Of a stretch of 64,000 nucleotides of DNA, positions 41,682 to 50,084 are shown in pieces. The notes below the pieces were generated by a model. The model was not told the DNA's origin and searched no databases. It worked only from the letters and a program-made list of their open reading frames with translations. Positions within the stretch are counted from its first letter, which is position 1; each line of letters begins with the position of its first letter. A program made the position numbers and the translations under genes. The DNA is from Actinoallomurus spadix (GTDB lineage Bacteria > Actinomycetota > Actinomycetes > Streptosporangiales > Streptosporangiaceae): positions 60,188 through 124,187 of the forward strand of contig NZ_JAMXMX010000024.1 in assembly GCF_024055725.1 (NCBI RefSeq), given 5' to 3'.

Positions 41682-42269
41682 GTGGGTGGTTCCGGCCGGC
41701 ATCGCCAGGTTCACCGATTCTCACGCCTTCGCACCGGTCTCCTCGCGGCCGCCGGGCCGGCCGCCGCGACGCTGGTCGCGACCGCCGCGACCGTCGCGGC
41801 CCTGATCGGATCCGGGCGGTCCGCGCCGCGGGCGGACGGCGGGGCGGCGGTCGTTCCCGCGGCCCCGCCGAAGCTCCCCGCACGAGCCGCCCGTGCGCTC
41901 CGCCGCGTCCCGGTCCGGGCCCGGCCCGTACGGCACCGGGCGGCCCGGGGATCGGCCCGCCCGGCACCGAGGACCGAGGTCGTGGGCGGCGGCAGGTGCG
42001 ACGCGTCGTTCTACGAGACGGGCACGGCGACCGCGAGCGGCGCACCGTACGATCCCGAGGCGCTCACGGCGGCGCACCGTACGCTGCCGATGGGGTCGCG
42101 GGTCCGGGTGACCAACCTGCGGAACACCCGCTCCGTCATCGTCCGGGTCAACGACCGCGGACCCTTCGTCCCCGGCCGGTGCCTCGACCTGTCCGCGGCG
42201 GCGATGCGGGCCATCGGCGGGATGCTCTCCGGGGTGATCCCGGTGCGGTACGAGGTACTGGCCGTCTGA
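41682..42269 (+). CDS. RlpA-like double-psi-beta-barrel protein, secreted
   Basis: 195 residues. An N-terminal hydrophobic helix (LAAAGPAAATLVATAATVAA, ~residues 19-40) suggests secretion or anchoring. A basic Ala/Pro/Arg-rich linker follows. The C-terminal DPBB domain has CDASFYETGTATASG, LPMGSRVRVTNLRNTRSVIV and VNDRGPFVPGRCLDLSAAAM; the Asp and DRGP loop are the RlpA/expansin catalytic features. It may cleave or bind peptidoglycan. GTG 41682 is chosen since GAAGGACG precedes it; a longer start at 41628 lacks an SD. Two strong hairpins lie upstream and one downstream. Confidence 0.82.
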   Translation: MGGSGRHRQVHRFSRLRTGLLAAAGPAAATLVATAATVAALIGSGRSAPRADGGAAVVPAAPPKLPARAARALRRVPVRARPVRHRAARGSARPAPRTEVVGGGRCDASFYETGTATASGAPYDPEALTAAHRTLPMGSRVRVTNLRNTRSVIVRVNDRGPFVPGRCLDLSAAAMRAIGGMLSGVIPVRYEVLAV

Positions 42270-42297
42270 TGCCGGCCGCCTGACGGATCCCGGACAT

Positions 42298-42353
42298 GTG
42301 AACGCCCGCGACAGGCCCCTTCCCCCAAAGAAGCACTCATCGCGGGCGTTCAC
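42298..42353 (+). terminator. 14-bp perfect inverted repeat after the RlpA-like gene
   Basis: GTGAACGCCCGCGA (42298-42311) and TCGCGGGCGTTCAC (42340-42353) pair perfectly; the loop is 28 nt, with a pyrimidine-rich stretch. The stem is long and the loop large, so either a terminator or a protein-binding palindrome is possible. Confidence 0.6.
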
Positions 42354-42519
42354 CTTCGCAGCCTGGACGGGTACAGATCCAAGGCCTGCGGATCCGGCCG
42401 TCACGTCGTGTCCCCCGTTGAATCCCCCAATTCATCACGACGGTCCGGCCGTACAAGGTGGTCCGTGGTCTTGCACTAGCTACGCTATGTGAGAGGGACA
42501 CGGCATTCCGTCCACCCTC

Positions 42520-42580
42520 GGTTGACACTTCCCCGTACACCCCCGGTTGACCTGCGGCTTTGCCGTGTTTTGGGGTTGAC
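42520..42580 (+). promoter_or_regulatory. Three GGTTGAC direct repeats upstream of the first DesK-like kinase
   Basis: GGTTGAC occurs at 42520-42526, 42545-42551 and 42574-42580, that is 25 and 29 nt apart, 29-89 nt before the kinase start. Each contains a TTGAC -35-like core. They may be alternative promoters or sites for a response regulator. The rest of 42354-42519 shows no gene. Confidence 0.4.
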
Positions 42581-42608
42581 GGGACATGTATCGACCGATG
42601 ATCGGAAT

Positions 42609-43760
42609 GTGGCTGTGAGCGGATCCACGGTGCGGGCCGGAAAGTCCGTCACTCTGGCCGACATCATCTTGTCGGCCGGGGTCTTCGCCGTGTCCATTCC
42701 GTTGGTTTACGGAGCACGCGAGTCGGCCATCGTAATCCCCCTCACCGCGGTGAACGCGACCCTGCTGCTCGCCAAGAAGCGCCTCCCCCTGGCGACACTC
42801 GCCGGCGTCCTCGTGGTGGCGGCCGTACGGGCGATGCTGCTGCAGCGCGCCTACCCGATCACTCCGGCCACCGTCGTCGCCCTGTACGCGGCCGGTCGCT
42901 ACCGCGGCCGCGCCACGGCGCTGGCCGCGGCGGCCGGCACGATACTCGTCGGGTTCACCGTCTCCGAGCTGAGCGAACGGATCCCCTCCTACACCCTGCA
43001 CAACGTCCGCGACCTCGGCTGGGTGGTCTTCGCCGTCCTCGCGGGCGCCTGGGTGCGCAGCCAGCGGATCTACGTCCGCGATGTCGAGGAGCGGGCCGCG
43101 CGCGCCGAGCGGGAACACGACGAGGAGGCGCGGCGCAGAGTCGCGGAGGAGCGGGTGCGCATCGCGCGGGAACTGCACGACATCGTCGGTCACGCGCTGA
43201 TGTCGATCAACATCCTGTCATCGGTGAGCTCCCGGATCGTCGAGCGCAACCCGGACGCCTGCCGGGACGCGATGGACCAGATCCGCGGGGCCAGCAACGC
43301 GGCCCTCGGGGAGATCCGCAGCACGCTGAGCCTGCTCCGCGAGGGCACCGAGCCGCTCAAGAACCCCGAGCACGGGATCGAGGACCTCGGCGCGCTGATC
43401 GAACAGGCCCGGCTCGGGGGCATGCCGGTGACGTACAAGTCCTACCTCGACGACCGGCAGGTCCCGGCGATCATCGGGTTCACGGTCTACCGGATCGTCC
43501 AGGAGGCCCTGACCAACGTCTCCCGGCACGCGAAGGACGTCACCAAGGTCGTCGTCGCGATCGCCTCCGCGAACGGTCACCTGGACGTGTCCGTCGTCAA
43601 CGACGGCGCTCCGGCGACGCCGAGCGAGGGCGGCGGAATCGGCCTGCAGGGGATGCGCGAACGCGTCACCGCCACCGGCGGCCGCCTGACCACCACGGCG
43701 CTTCCGGGCGGCGGCTTCCGCGTCCACGCCCGTCTGCCGCTGAAGGAGACATCCGCATGA
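42609..43760 (+). CDS. DesK-like (HisKA_3) sensor histidine kinase
   Basis: 383 residues. The N-terminal ~150 residues carry several TM helices (LADIILSAGVFAVSIPLVYG, GWVVFAVLAGAWVRS). A coiled coil follows, then the HisKA_3 dimerisation helix ERVRIARELHDIVGHALMSI with the phospho-His. The ATPase domain has VYRIVQEALTNVSRHAK (N-box) and GGIGLQGMRERVTATGG. It is a membrane-bound kinase with no obvious extracellular sensor, so it may sense membrane state or its ABC partner. GTG 42609 is used; a GTG two codons later is possible. Its stop overlaps the response regulator by ATGA. Confidence 0.9.
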   Translation: MAVSGSTVRAGKSVTLADIILSAGVFAVSIPLVYGARESAIVIPLTAVNATLLLAKKRLPLATLAGVLVVAAVRAMLLQRAYPITPATVVALYAAGRYRGRATALAAAAGTILVGFTVSELSERIPSYTLHNVRDLGWVVFAVLAGAWVRSQRIYVRDVEERAARAEREHDEEARRRVAEERVRIARELHDIVGHALMSINILSSVSSRIVERNPDACRDAMDQIRGASNAALGEIRSTLSLLREGTEPLKNPEHGIEDLGALIEQARLGGMPVTYKSYLDDRQVPAIIGFTVYRIVQEALTNVSRHAKDVTKVVVAIASANGHLDVSVVNDGAPATPSEGGGIGLQGMRERVTATGGRLTTTALPGGGFRVHARLPLKETSA

Positions 43761-44422
43761 CGATCCGCGTCCTGCTGGCCGACGACCAGACGACCGTACG
43801 GGCCGGGTTCCGTATGCTCATCGACTCGACCGACGACATGCACGTCGTGGCCGAGGCGGCCAACGGGATCCGCGCCATCGAGCTGGCCCGCGCCACCGTG
43901 CCGGACGTCGTCCTCATGGACATCCGGATGCCGGGCATGGACGGCATCGAGGCCACCCGCCGGATCACCTCCGATCCGACGCTGCCCGACGTGCACGTCC
44001 TGATCCTCACGACGTTCGAGCACGACGAGTACATCTTCGGGGCGCTGCGGGCGGGAGCCGCCGGGTTCCTCCTCAAGGACACCGACCCCGACGACCTCCT
44101 GGAGGCGATCCGGGTGGTCGCCTCGGGAGACGCGCTGCTGGGCCGCGGCCTGACCCGCCGGGTGATCAAAGAGCTCGTCGCGCAGCCACAGCACCCGGAG
44201 CCGGGCGGCAAGGACCTCGATGTGCTGAGCGAACGCGAGCGGGAGGTCCTACTGCAGATCGCGTACGGCCTGACGAACGAGGAGATCGCCGCCAAACTGC
44301 ACCTCAGCCCCGCCACCGCCAAGACCTACGTCCACCGGATCATGACGAAGCTGCACGCCCGCGACCGCGTGCAGTTGGTGATCTTCGCCTACGACCAGGG
44401 ACTCGTACGGCCCCGGCCCTGA
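43757..44422 (+). CDS. NarL/LuxR-family response regulator (DesR-like)
   Basis: 221 residues. The receiver (TIRVLLADDQTTVRAGFRML, Asp in VVLMDIRMPGMDG, LLKDTDPDDLLEA) is followed by a LuxR HTH (LSEREREVLLQIAYGLTNEE, SPATAKTYVHRIMTKL). It is translationally coupled to the kinase. The inverted repeat ATGAC-N4-GTCAT lies 24 nt downstream of its stop, in the ABC-transporter promoter, and is the likely target of this regulator or of the second one at 47364. Confidence 0.92.
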   Translation: MTIRVLLADDQTTVRAGFRMLIDSTDDMHVVAEAANGIRAIELARATVPDVVLMDIRMPGMDGIEATRRITSDPTLPDVHVLILTTFEHDEYIFGALRAGAAGFLLKDTDPDDLLEAIRVVASGDALLGRGLTRRVIKELVAQPQHPEPGGKDLDVLSEREREVLLQIAYGLTNEEIAAKLHLSPATAKTYVHRIMTKLHARDRVQLVIFAYDQGLVRPRP

Positions 44423-44445
44423 ATGGCCGATGACACCGGATCGGT

Positions 44446-44461
44446 GATGACAAAAGTCATC
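44446..44461 (+). promoter_or_regulatory. Operator GATGAC-N4-GTCATC upstream of the ABC exporter
   Basis: Perfect 6-nt arms GATGAC and GTCATC flank AAAA, 58 nt before the ABC ATPase ATG. The symmetric site between a response-regulator gene and a transporter operon suggests a response-regulator binding site. Confidence 0.65.
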
Positions 44462-44519
44462 GCGAACCCAGGATCGGCCACACTAGGGCGCTGACCAGCC
44501 TGAACCTAACGTTCTTGGC

Positions 44520-45401
44520 ATGAACGCCATCGCCTTCACCGGGGTCGCCAAGAGCTACGGATCCGTCCGCGCCGTCGAGGAGCTGGATCTCACCATCGAC
44601 GCCGGCAGTACCGTCGCGCTGCTCGGCCCGAACGGAGCCGGCAAGTCCACCTCGATCGGGATGCTGCTCGGCCTCACCCGGCCGTCGGCGGGCGAGATCC
44701 GCGTCTTCGGCGACACCCCCGACGCCGCGGTCAAGCAGGGCCGGGTCGGCGCGATGCTGCAGGACGGCGCCCTCGTCCCCGGGATGACCGTCCGCGAGGT
44801 CGTCTCCTTCGTCCGCGGCCTGTACCCCGACCCGATGCCGCTGGAGGAGATCCTCACCCTGGCGAACCTGACCGACCTCGCCGGGCGCCGGGCGGACCGG
44901 CTCTCCGGCGGGCAGGCACAGCGGGTGCGGTTCGCGACCGCCATCGCCGGCGCGCCCCGGCTCCTGGTGCTGGACGAGCCCACCGCGGCGATGGACGTCG
45001 AGTCCCGCCGGTCGTTCTGGGCGAGGATGCGGGAGTACGCAGCCTCCGGGCGGACCGTCCTGTTCGCCACCCACTACCTGGAAGAGGCCGACGAGAACGC
45101 CGACCGGGTCATCGTCATCGCCCGGGGCCGGGTCGTCGCGGACGGCACCCCTCAGGAGATCAAGGCGGCGGTCGGGACCGGCACCGTCCGGTTCACGATC
45201 GGCGACCAGCCCACGGCGGGCCTGGACGCGCTGCCGGGCGTCGGCGCGGTCGACGTCCGCGGCTCGACCGCGCGCCTGCACACCACCGACCCGGACGCCA
45301 CCGTCCGGGCGCTGTACGCGACGGGCCTCCGGGTCGCCGACCTGGAGGTCAAGGGCGCCGACCTCGAGGACGCCTTCCTCTCCCTCACCCACGACCGCTG
45401 A
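44520..45401 (+). CDS. ABC transporter ATP-binding protein (DrrA/CcmA-like)
   Basis: 293 residues. Walker A LLGPNGAGKSTSIGML, Q-loop MLQDGALVPG, signature RLSGGQAQRVRFATA, Walker B RLLVLDEPTAAMDVESR and H-loop LFATHYLEEAD are all present. A C-terminal ~80-residue domain (VRFTIGDQPTAGLDALPGVG) follows, as in antibiotic/lipid exporters of the ABC-2 type. It pairs with the permease 29 nt downstream. It is surrounded by two two-component systems and preceded by an inverted-repeat operator, so it is probably induced by envelope stress or an antimicrobial. Confidence 0.93.
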   Translation: MNAIAFTGVAKSYGSVRAVEELDLTIDAGSTVALLGPNGAGKSTSIGMLLGLTRPSAGEIRVFGDTPDAAVKQGRVGAMLQDGALVPGMTVREVVSFVRGLYPDPMPLEEILTLANLTDLAGRRADRLSGGQAQRVRFATAIAGAPRLLVLDEPTAAMDVESRRSFWARMREYAASGRTVLFATHYLEEADENADRVIVIARGRVVADGTPQEIKAAVGTGTVRFTIGDQPTAGLDALPGVGAVDVRGSTARLHTTDPDATVRALYATGLRVADLEVKGADLEDAFLSLTHDR

Positions 45402-45430
45402 CCACCCCGGACCTCGAAAGGACAGCTGCG

Positions 45431-46174
45431 ATGCTTCGCTACCTGGGCGTTGAGATCCGGCGCATGTTCCGTGACCGGCGCTTCGTCTTCTTCACCATGG
45501 CCATCCCCGTCGTCTTCTACCTCCTCTGGTCCAACACCTTCGGCAAGGGCCCCGGCACGGTCGGTGGCACCGGCCTGGACGCCCGGACGTACCTCCTCGT
45601 GTCGATGGCCTCCTTCGGCGCGGTCGGCGCCGCGCTCACCACGACGGGCGCCCGGCTCGCCGGCGAACGCCAGAGCGGCTGGCTGCGGCAGCTCCAGGTG
45701 ACGCCGCTGCGCCCCTGGGCGGTGATCGTGGTCAAGACGCTCGCGTCGATGTTCCTGGCGCTCCCGGCGATCATCCTGGTCGGGCTCGCGGGCGTGCTCA
45801 CCCAGCACGTCCACCTGTCGCCCGGCGAGTGGGCCGCCATGATCGGCCTCATGTGGCTCGGCACGCTGCCGTTCGCCGCGCTCGGCACCCTGATCGGCTC
45901 GCTGGTCGGCGCCGACGCCGCGCACCCGGTCACCCTGGCCTGCTACTTCGGCCTGTCGATCCTCGGCGGGCTGTGGATGCCGGTCGACTCGCTGCCCACG
46001 GCGCTGCGCACCGTCTCCCACTGGCTGCCGTCCAACCGGTTCGCCCGGCTCGGCTGGAGCGCCGCGGGCGGGCACGTCCCGGCCGCCTCCGACGGTCTCG
46101 TCCTCGCCGGCTGGGCCCTGGTCCTCGGGATTCTGGCCGTCGCGGCCTACCGCCGCGCTACGGTTCGGTCCTGA
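45431..46174 (+). CDS. ABC-2 type transporter permease
   Basis: 247 residues, about six TM helices. It has the ABC-2 family start LRYLGVEIRRMFRDRRFVFF and the conserved late segments YFGLSILGGLWMPVDSLPTA and ALRTVSHWLPSNRFARLGW. It forms the membrane part of the exporter with the upstream ATPase. The ATG at 45431 follows GAAAGGACAGC. The second sensor kinase starts in an ATGA overlap with its stop, so transporter and kinase are translationally coupled, supporting a sensor-transporter complex. Confidence 0.92.
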   Translation: MLRYLGVEIRRMFRDRRFVFFTMAIPVVFYLLWSNTFGKGPGTVGGTGLDARTYLLVSMASFGAVGAALTTTGARLAGERQSGWLRQLQVTPLRPWAVIVVKTLASMFLALPAIILVGLAGVLTQHVHLSPGEWAAMIGLMWLGTLPFAALGTLIGSLVGADAAHPVTLACYFGLSILGGLWMPVDSLPTALRTVSHWLPSNRFARLGWSAAGGHVPAASDGLVLAGWALVLGILAVAAYRRATVRS

Positions 46175-47331
46175 TGAACCCCTTCTTCCCCGAAGGCGCC
46201 GGTGGGACGAGCCCGTCCCGCCGGCGCCGTCTCGTCGGGATCTCCCTCGGCCTGGTCTACCTGCTCGTCTGGCCGCTGGCCGACGTGAGCCACGAACGCT
46301 CCACGGCCCGCGTCGTGCTGTCGGCCGCCGCGCTCCTGAGCTTCGTGGCCGCCTTCCTCGTACTGGCCGTCGGCAACCGGGTCTGGTCCGGGACCACGAC
46401 GCGCCGCACGTGGGTCCTGCTCGGAATCGTCACGGCGATGGCGGCCGGCTACCCGCTCCTGTTCGGCCAGGAGTGGGCGGGCATGCCGATCTACCTGGGC
46501 GTCGCGTACGCGATGACGCTGCCGCCCGCGTGGGCGATGCGCGGCGTCCTCGCCGCGACCGCGCTGACCTTCGCGCTGTGCGAAGTCACCCACGTCTCCG
46601 GCGGCACGACGTTCCTGCTGACCTTCCAGACGTTCACCATCAGCCTGATCATGCTGAGCTTCCGCGGCAGCCGGATACTCATCGCGCAGCTGCAGGAGGC
46701 GCGCAGCGAGGTCGCCCGGCTGGCCGCGAACGAGGAACGACTGCGCATCGCCCGTGACCTGCACGACCTCCTCGGCCACACGCTGTCGCTCATCGTCTTG
46801 AAAAGCGAGGTCGCGGTGCGCATCGCCGACCGCGACCCGGCCAAGAGCCTGGACGAGATGAAGGACATCGAGACCGTCGCCCGGCAGGCGCTGACGGACG
46901 TACGGGCCGCGGTCAGCGGCTACCGGCGGCGCGACCTCGCCGAGGAACTCGACAACGCCCGCGAGGTGCTGGTCGCCGCCGACATCGAGCCGGCGATCAG
47001 CACCTCCGGGACGCCCCTGCCGGACGCGGTCGACGACCTGTTCGCCTGGGCCGTCCGCGAGGGCGTCACCAACATCGTCCGGCACTCCCGCGCCCGTACC
47101 GCCGGCATCTCGGTCACCCGCCTCGGCACCGGAGCCGTCCTCGAGATCACCGACGACGGGGCGGGCCCGGTGGCGAACGAGAACCCCCCGGGCGTCGGCG
47201 GCAACGGCCTCACCGGGCTCGGCGAGCGGGTCGCGCAGGCCGGCGGGTCGGTCGAGTCCGGCCCCGGCCCGGACGGCGGTTACCGGCTGGTCGTGCGCGC
47301 CCCGCTCAACGCGCCGACGCCGGCGGCGTGA
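46174..47331 (+). CDS. Second DesK-like sensor histidine kinase
   Basis: 385 residues. Six predicted TM helices (LVGISLGLVYLLVWPLADVS to FQTFTISLIMLSF, ~residues 18-165) are followed by the HisKA_3 box NEERLRIARDLHDLLGHTLS. The ATPase N-box WAVREGVTNIVRHSRARTAG and GNGLTGLGERVAQAGG complete it. It is closer to Bacillus DesK than the kinase at 42609. Start ATG 46174 overlaps the permease stop. It probably signals to the response regulator 33 nt downstream and may sense flux through the exporter or membrane fluidity. Confidence 0.92.
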   Translation: MNPFFPEGAGGTSPSRRRRLVGISLGLVYLLVWPLADVSHERSTARVVLSAAALLSFVAAFLVLAVGNRVWSGTTTRRTWVLLGIVTAMAAGYPLLFGQEWAGMPIYLGVAYAMTLPPAWAMRGVLAATALTFALCEVTHVSGGTTFLLTFQTFTISLIMLSFRGSRILIAQLQEARSEVARLAANEERLRIARDLHDLLGHTLSLIVLKSEVAVRIADRDPAKSLDEMKDIETVARQALTDVRAAVSGYRRRDLAEELDNAREVLVAADIEPAISTSGTPLPDAVDDLFAWAVREGVTNIVRHSRARTAGISVTRLGTGAVLEITDDGAGPVANENPPGVGGNGLTGLGERVAQAGGSVESGPGPDGGYRLVVRAPLNAPTPAA

Positions 47332-47363
47332 CAACGTCATCGGATGTCGAAGAGGATCACCGC

Positions 47364-47969
47364 ATGATTCGCGTACTTCTGGCCGAGGACCAGGGCATGG
47401 TCCGCGGCGCGCTCGCCACCCTGCTCGGCCTGGAGGAGGACATCGAAGTGGTCGGCGAGGCCGCCGACGGCGAGGAGGCCCTGGTCGTGGCCGAGCGGAC
47501 GCGTCCCGACGTGGCGCTGCTCGACATCGAGATGCCCCGCCGGAACGGCATCGACACGGCCGCCGAACTGCGCAGGACCCTGCCGGACTGCCGGGTGATC
47601 ATCCTGACGACGTTCGGCCGCCCGGGCTACCTGCGCAGCGCCATGGAGGCGGGCGCGTCGGCCTTCCTGGTCAAGGACAGCCCGGCCCGCGAACTGGCGG
47701 CCGCGATCCGGCGGGTGCTGGCGGGTGAACGCGTCATCGACCCGGCGCTCGCCGCCGCCGCGCTGAGCGCCGGCCCGAACCCTCTGTCCCCCCGCGAACG
47801 CGAGGCGCTGACCGCGGCCGCCGACGGCTCCACCATCGGCGACGTGGCGCGGAAGCTGCACCTGTCGGAGGGGACGGTCCGCAACTACCTGTCCGCGGCG
47901 ATCCGCAAGACCGGCGCCCGCAACCGCATCGAGGCCGTCCGCGCCGCCCAGCGCCAGGGCTGGCTCTAG
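47364..47969 (+). CDS. Second DesR-like response regulator
   Basis: 201 residues. The receiver MIRVLLAEDQGMVRGALATL, Asp in VALLDIEMPRRNGID and Lys in LVKDSPAREL are present. The LuxR HTH has LSPREREALTAAADGSTIGD and HLSEGTVRNYLSAAIRKTGA. The ATG at 47364 follows AAGAGGATCACCGC and gives the usual DesR start. A GTG at 47328 overlapping the kinase stop would add 12 residues. It is the last gene of the six-gene locus. Confidence 0.92.
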   Translation: MIRVLLAEDQGMVRGALATLLGLEEDIEVVGEAADGEEALVVAERTRPDVALLDIEMPRRNGIDTAAELRRTLPDCRVIILTTFGRPGYLRSAMEAGASAFLVKDSPARELAAAIRRVLAGERVIDPALAAAALSAGPNPLSPREREALTAAADGSTIGDVARKLHLSEGTVRNYLSAAIRKTGARNRIEAVRAAQRQGWL

Positions 47970-48000
47970 ATCGACCTTTCCCTTGACGGCGTGAACCGCG

Positions 48001-48102
48001 GACGCCGGCAACGCGGGCTTCCCGCAGCACCGCTGGGTCGGCTGGCACTGCGATCCGCTCGGCGGTGGCCAGTACGAACTCTGGGTCCAGCCGACCTACT
48101 GA
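48001..48102 (+). pseudogene. C-terminal fragment of an unidentified secreted-type protein
   Basis: An open stretch reads DAGNAGFPQHRWVGWHCDPL then GGGQYELWVQPTY and stops at 48100-48102. It has no start codon, and an in-frame stop lies just upstream at 47992. The Trp/Cys/Tyr-rich end resembles a small extracellular domain. I read it as the 3' remnant of a lost gene; no family is recognised. The rest of 47970-48355 holds only the candidate leader peptide below. Confidence 0.35.
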
Positions 48103-48211
48103 CCTCCCCGACGGCGCCGTCCTGGACGAGACACCGCCAGTTCATGCCAGGGGCGCTGCCGCGGTCGCTGGTAGGGTGAGGGCCGAGTAGCCCCGGACCA
48201 GGGAGACAGAT

Positions 48212-48241
48212 GTGATCGGTGACGACGACATCTCCGGCTGA
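48212..48241 (+). promoter_or_regulatory. Candidate leader peptide upstream of the ABC-F gene
   Basis: GTG at 48212 after CAGGGAGACAG gives MIGDDDISG and a stop, a 9-codon ORF ending 114 nt before the ABC-F start. Leader peptides of this kind control several antibiotic-inducible ABC-F genes by ribosome stalling and attenuation. No clear terminator/anti-terminator pair is visible by eye, so this is a candidate only. Confidence 0.4.
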
Positions 48242-48355
48242 TACCCGGATGTGACGGCCACCGGCGCGCGGAGCGCCGCCGACGTGGCCATTCGGTCGTT
48301 CTCACCAATCCTTTGCGGGTGTCGTGTCCCCGCGCTCGAACCTGAGGGCTCTGTC

Positions 48356-49993
48356 ATGTCCGACGCTTTCGTCGTCTGCTCGAACCTGTCCTTCTCCTGG
48401 CCCGACGGCACGCCCGTCTTCCAGGACCTGTCCTTCTCCGTGGGCGGTGGCCGTACGGGCCTCGTCGCGCCGAACGGCGCCGGGAAGAGCACCCTGCTCA
48501 AGCTGATCGCCGGAGAGCACCGGCCCGGCGGCGGCACCGTGTCCGTCGAGGGGGTGGTCGGGTACCTCCCGCAGACGCTGCCGCTCACCGGTGACCTGAC
48601 CGTGGCGGAGGTCCTGGAGGTCGCGCCGGTGATCCGTGCGATCGACGCCATCGAGGCCGGCGACGCGAGCGAGGAGAACTTCGCGATCGTCGGTGACGAC
48701 TGGGACATCGAGGAGCGCACCCGGGCGCAGCTCGACCGGCTCGGCCTCGGGGACGTCGACCTGGCCCGGTGCCTGCGCACGCTCAGCGGCGGCCAGATCG
48801 TCTCGCTCGGGCTCGCCGCGCAGCTGCTGAAGCGGCCCGACGTGCTACTGCTCGACGAGCCGACCAACAACCTCGACCTCGACGCGCGCCGCAGGTTGCA
48901 CGCGGTCCTGGACGACTGGAAGGGCTGCCTGCTGGTGGTCGGCCACGACCGGGCGCTGCTCGACCACATGGACCGCATCGCCGAGCTCGACCGTGGCGAG
49001 GTCCGTTTCTACGGCGGGAACTTCACCGCCTACGAAGAGGCCGTACGCGCCGAGCGCGAGGTCGCCGAGCGGAACATCCGCAGCGCCGAGCAGGAGGTCA
49101 AGCGGGAGAGGCGGGAGATGCAGCAGGCGCGGGAGCGCGCCGAACGCCGGGCCTCCAACGCCGCGCGGAACGTGCAGAACGCCGGGCTGCCCAAGATCCT
49201 CGCCGGTGCGCGGAAGCGGCGTGCGCAGGAGTCGGCGGGCCGGGCGGACGAGACGCACGCCGCGCGGGTCGCCGACGCCAGGGCCCGGCTCGACGAGGCG
49301 AGCCGGGCCCTGCGCGACGACCAGAAGATCACGCTGGAGCTGCCCGGGACGAACGTTCCGGCCGGGCGCACGGTGTTCACCGGCGAGCGGATGCAGATCC
49401 GCCACGGCGAGCGCGCGGTCTTCGCCGGGGACGGCGTCGACCTCGTCATCCGGGGTCCCGAGCGGATCGCGCTGACCGGGCCGAACGGCGGCGGAAAGTC
49501 GACGCTGCTGCGCCTGATCCACGGCGAGCTGCGGCCGGACGGCGGCACGACCCGGCGGGCCGACGGCCGGGTCGCGTACCTGTCCCAGCGGCTCGACCTG
49601 CTGGATCCGGAGCGCACCGTGGCGGAGAACCTCGCCGCGTACGCGCCGGGGATGCCGGAGTCGCAGCGGATGCACCTCCTGGCGCGCTTCCTGTTCCGGG
49701 GTGCGCGCGGGCAGCTCCCGGTCGGGGTGCTGTCCGGTGGGGAACGGCTGCGCGCCACGCTCGCCTGTGTCCTGTTCGCCGAGCCGGCGCCGCAGTTGCT
49801 GCTGCTGGACGAGCCGACCAACAACCTCGACCTCGTGAGCATCGGCCGGCTGGAGAGCGCGCTCGACGCCTACGAGGGCGCCTTCGTCGTGGTCAGCCAC
49901 GACGAACGGTTCCTCGCCGAGATCGGGGTGGACCGGTGGCTGCGCCTGGCGGAGGGCCGGCTGCTGGAGACCGGCGCGCCCGAGGAGGAATGA
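48356..49993 (+). CDS. ABC-F family ATPase (possible ribosome-protection protein)
   Basis: 545 residues, two tandem ATPase domains and no TM segments. Domain 1: Walker A LVAPNGAGKSTLLKL, signature LSGGQIVSLGLA, Walker B PDVLLLDEPTNNLDLD. A charged inter-domain linker (~235-330, rich in Arg/Glu, coiled coil) follows. Domain 2: LTGPNGGGKSTLLRL, LSGGERLRATLA and QLLLLDEPTNNLDLV. Both catalytic Glu are present. The protein binds the ribosomal E-site region; members such as TlrC-type proteins give macrolide or lincosamide resistance, others are housekeeping. A possible leader peptide and the long upstream region hint at inducible expression. Confidence 0.9.
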   Translation: MSDAFVVCSNLSFSWPDGTPVFQDLSFSVGGGRTGLVAPNGAGKSTLLKLIAGEHRPGGGTVSVEGVVGYLPQTLPLTGDLTVAEVLEVAPVIRAIDAIEAGDASEENFAIVGDDWDIEERTRAQLDRLGLGDVDLARCLRTLSGGQIVSLGLAAQLLKRPDVLLLDEPTNNLDLDARRRLHAVLDDWKGCLLVVGHDRALLDHMDRIAELDRGEVRFYGGNFTAYEEAVRAEREVAERNIRSAEQEVKRERREMQQARERAERRASNAARNVQNAGLPKILAGARKRRAQESAGRADETHAARVADARARLDEASRALRDDQKITLELPGTNVPAGRTVFTGERMQIRHGERAVFAGDGVDLVIRGPERIALTGPNGGGKSTLLRLIHGELRPDGGTTRRADGRVAYLSQRLDLLDPERTVAENLAAYAPGMPESQRMHLLARFLFRGARGQLPVGVLSGGERLRATLACVLFAEPAPQLLLLDEPTNNLDLVSIGRLESALDAYEGAFVVVSHDERFLAEIGVDRWLRLAEGRLLETGAPEEE

Positions 49994-50046
49994 GGCCAGA
50001 CCGCGCCGTTACAAAGCCGGGGGGCCATCTTTTGGCGGGGCCGCCG

Positions 50047-50084
50047 CGCGCTCATCATCGACCTTGGAAGGGACAATGAGCGCG
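50047..50084 (+). promoter_or_regulatory. Inverted repeat in the bioY leader
   Basis: CGCGCTCAT (50047-50055) and ATGAGCGCG (50076-50084) are perfect arms with a 20-nt spacer. Just downstream a second CCCTTGAAAGGG copy resembles the CCTTGGAAGGG inside the spacer. Possible operator or leader hairpin for bioY; it does not look like a BirA site. Confidence 0.4.
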
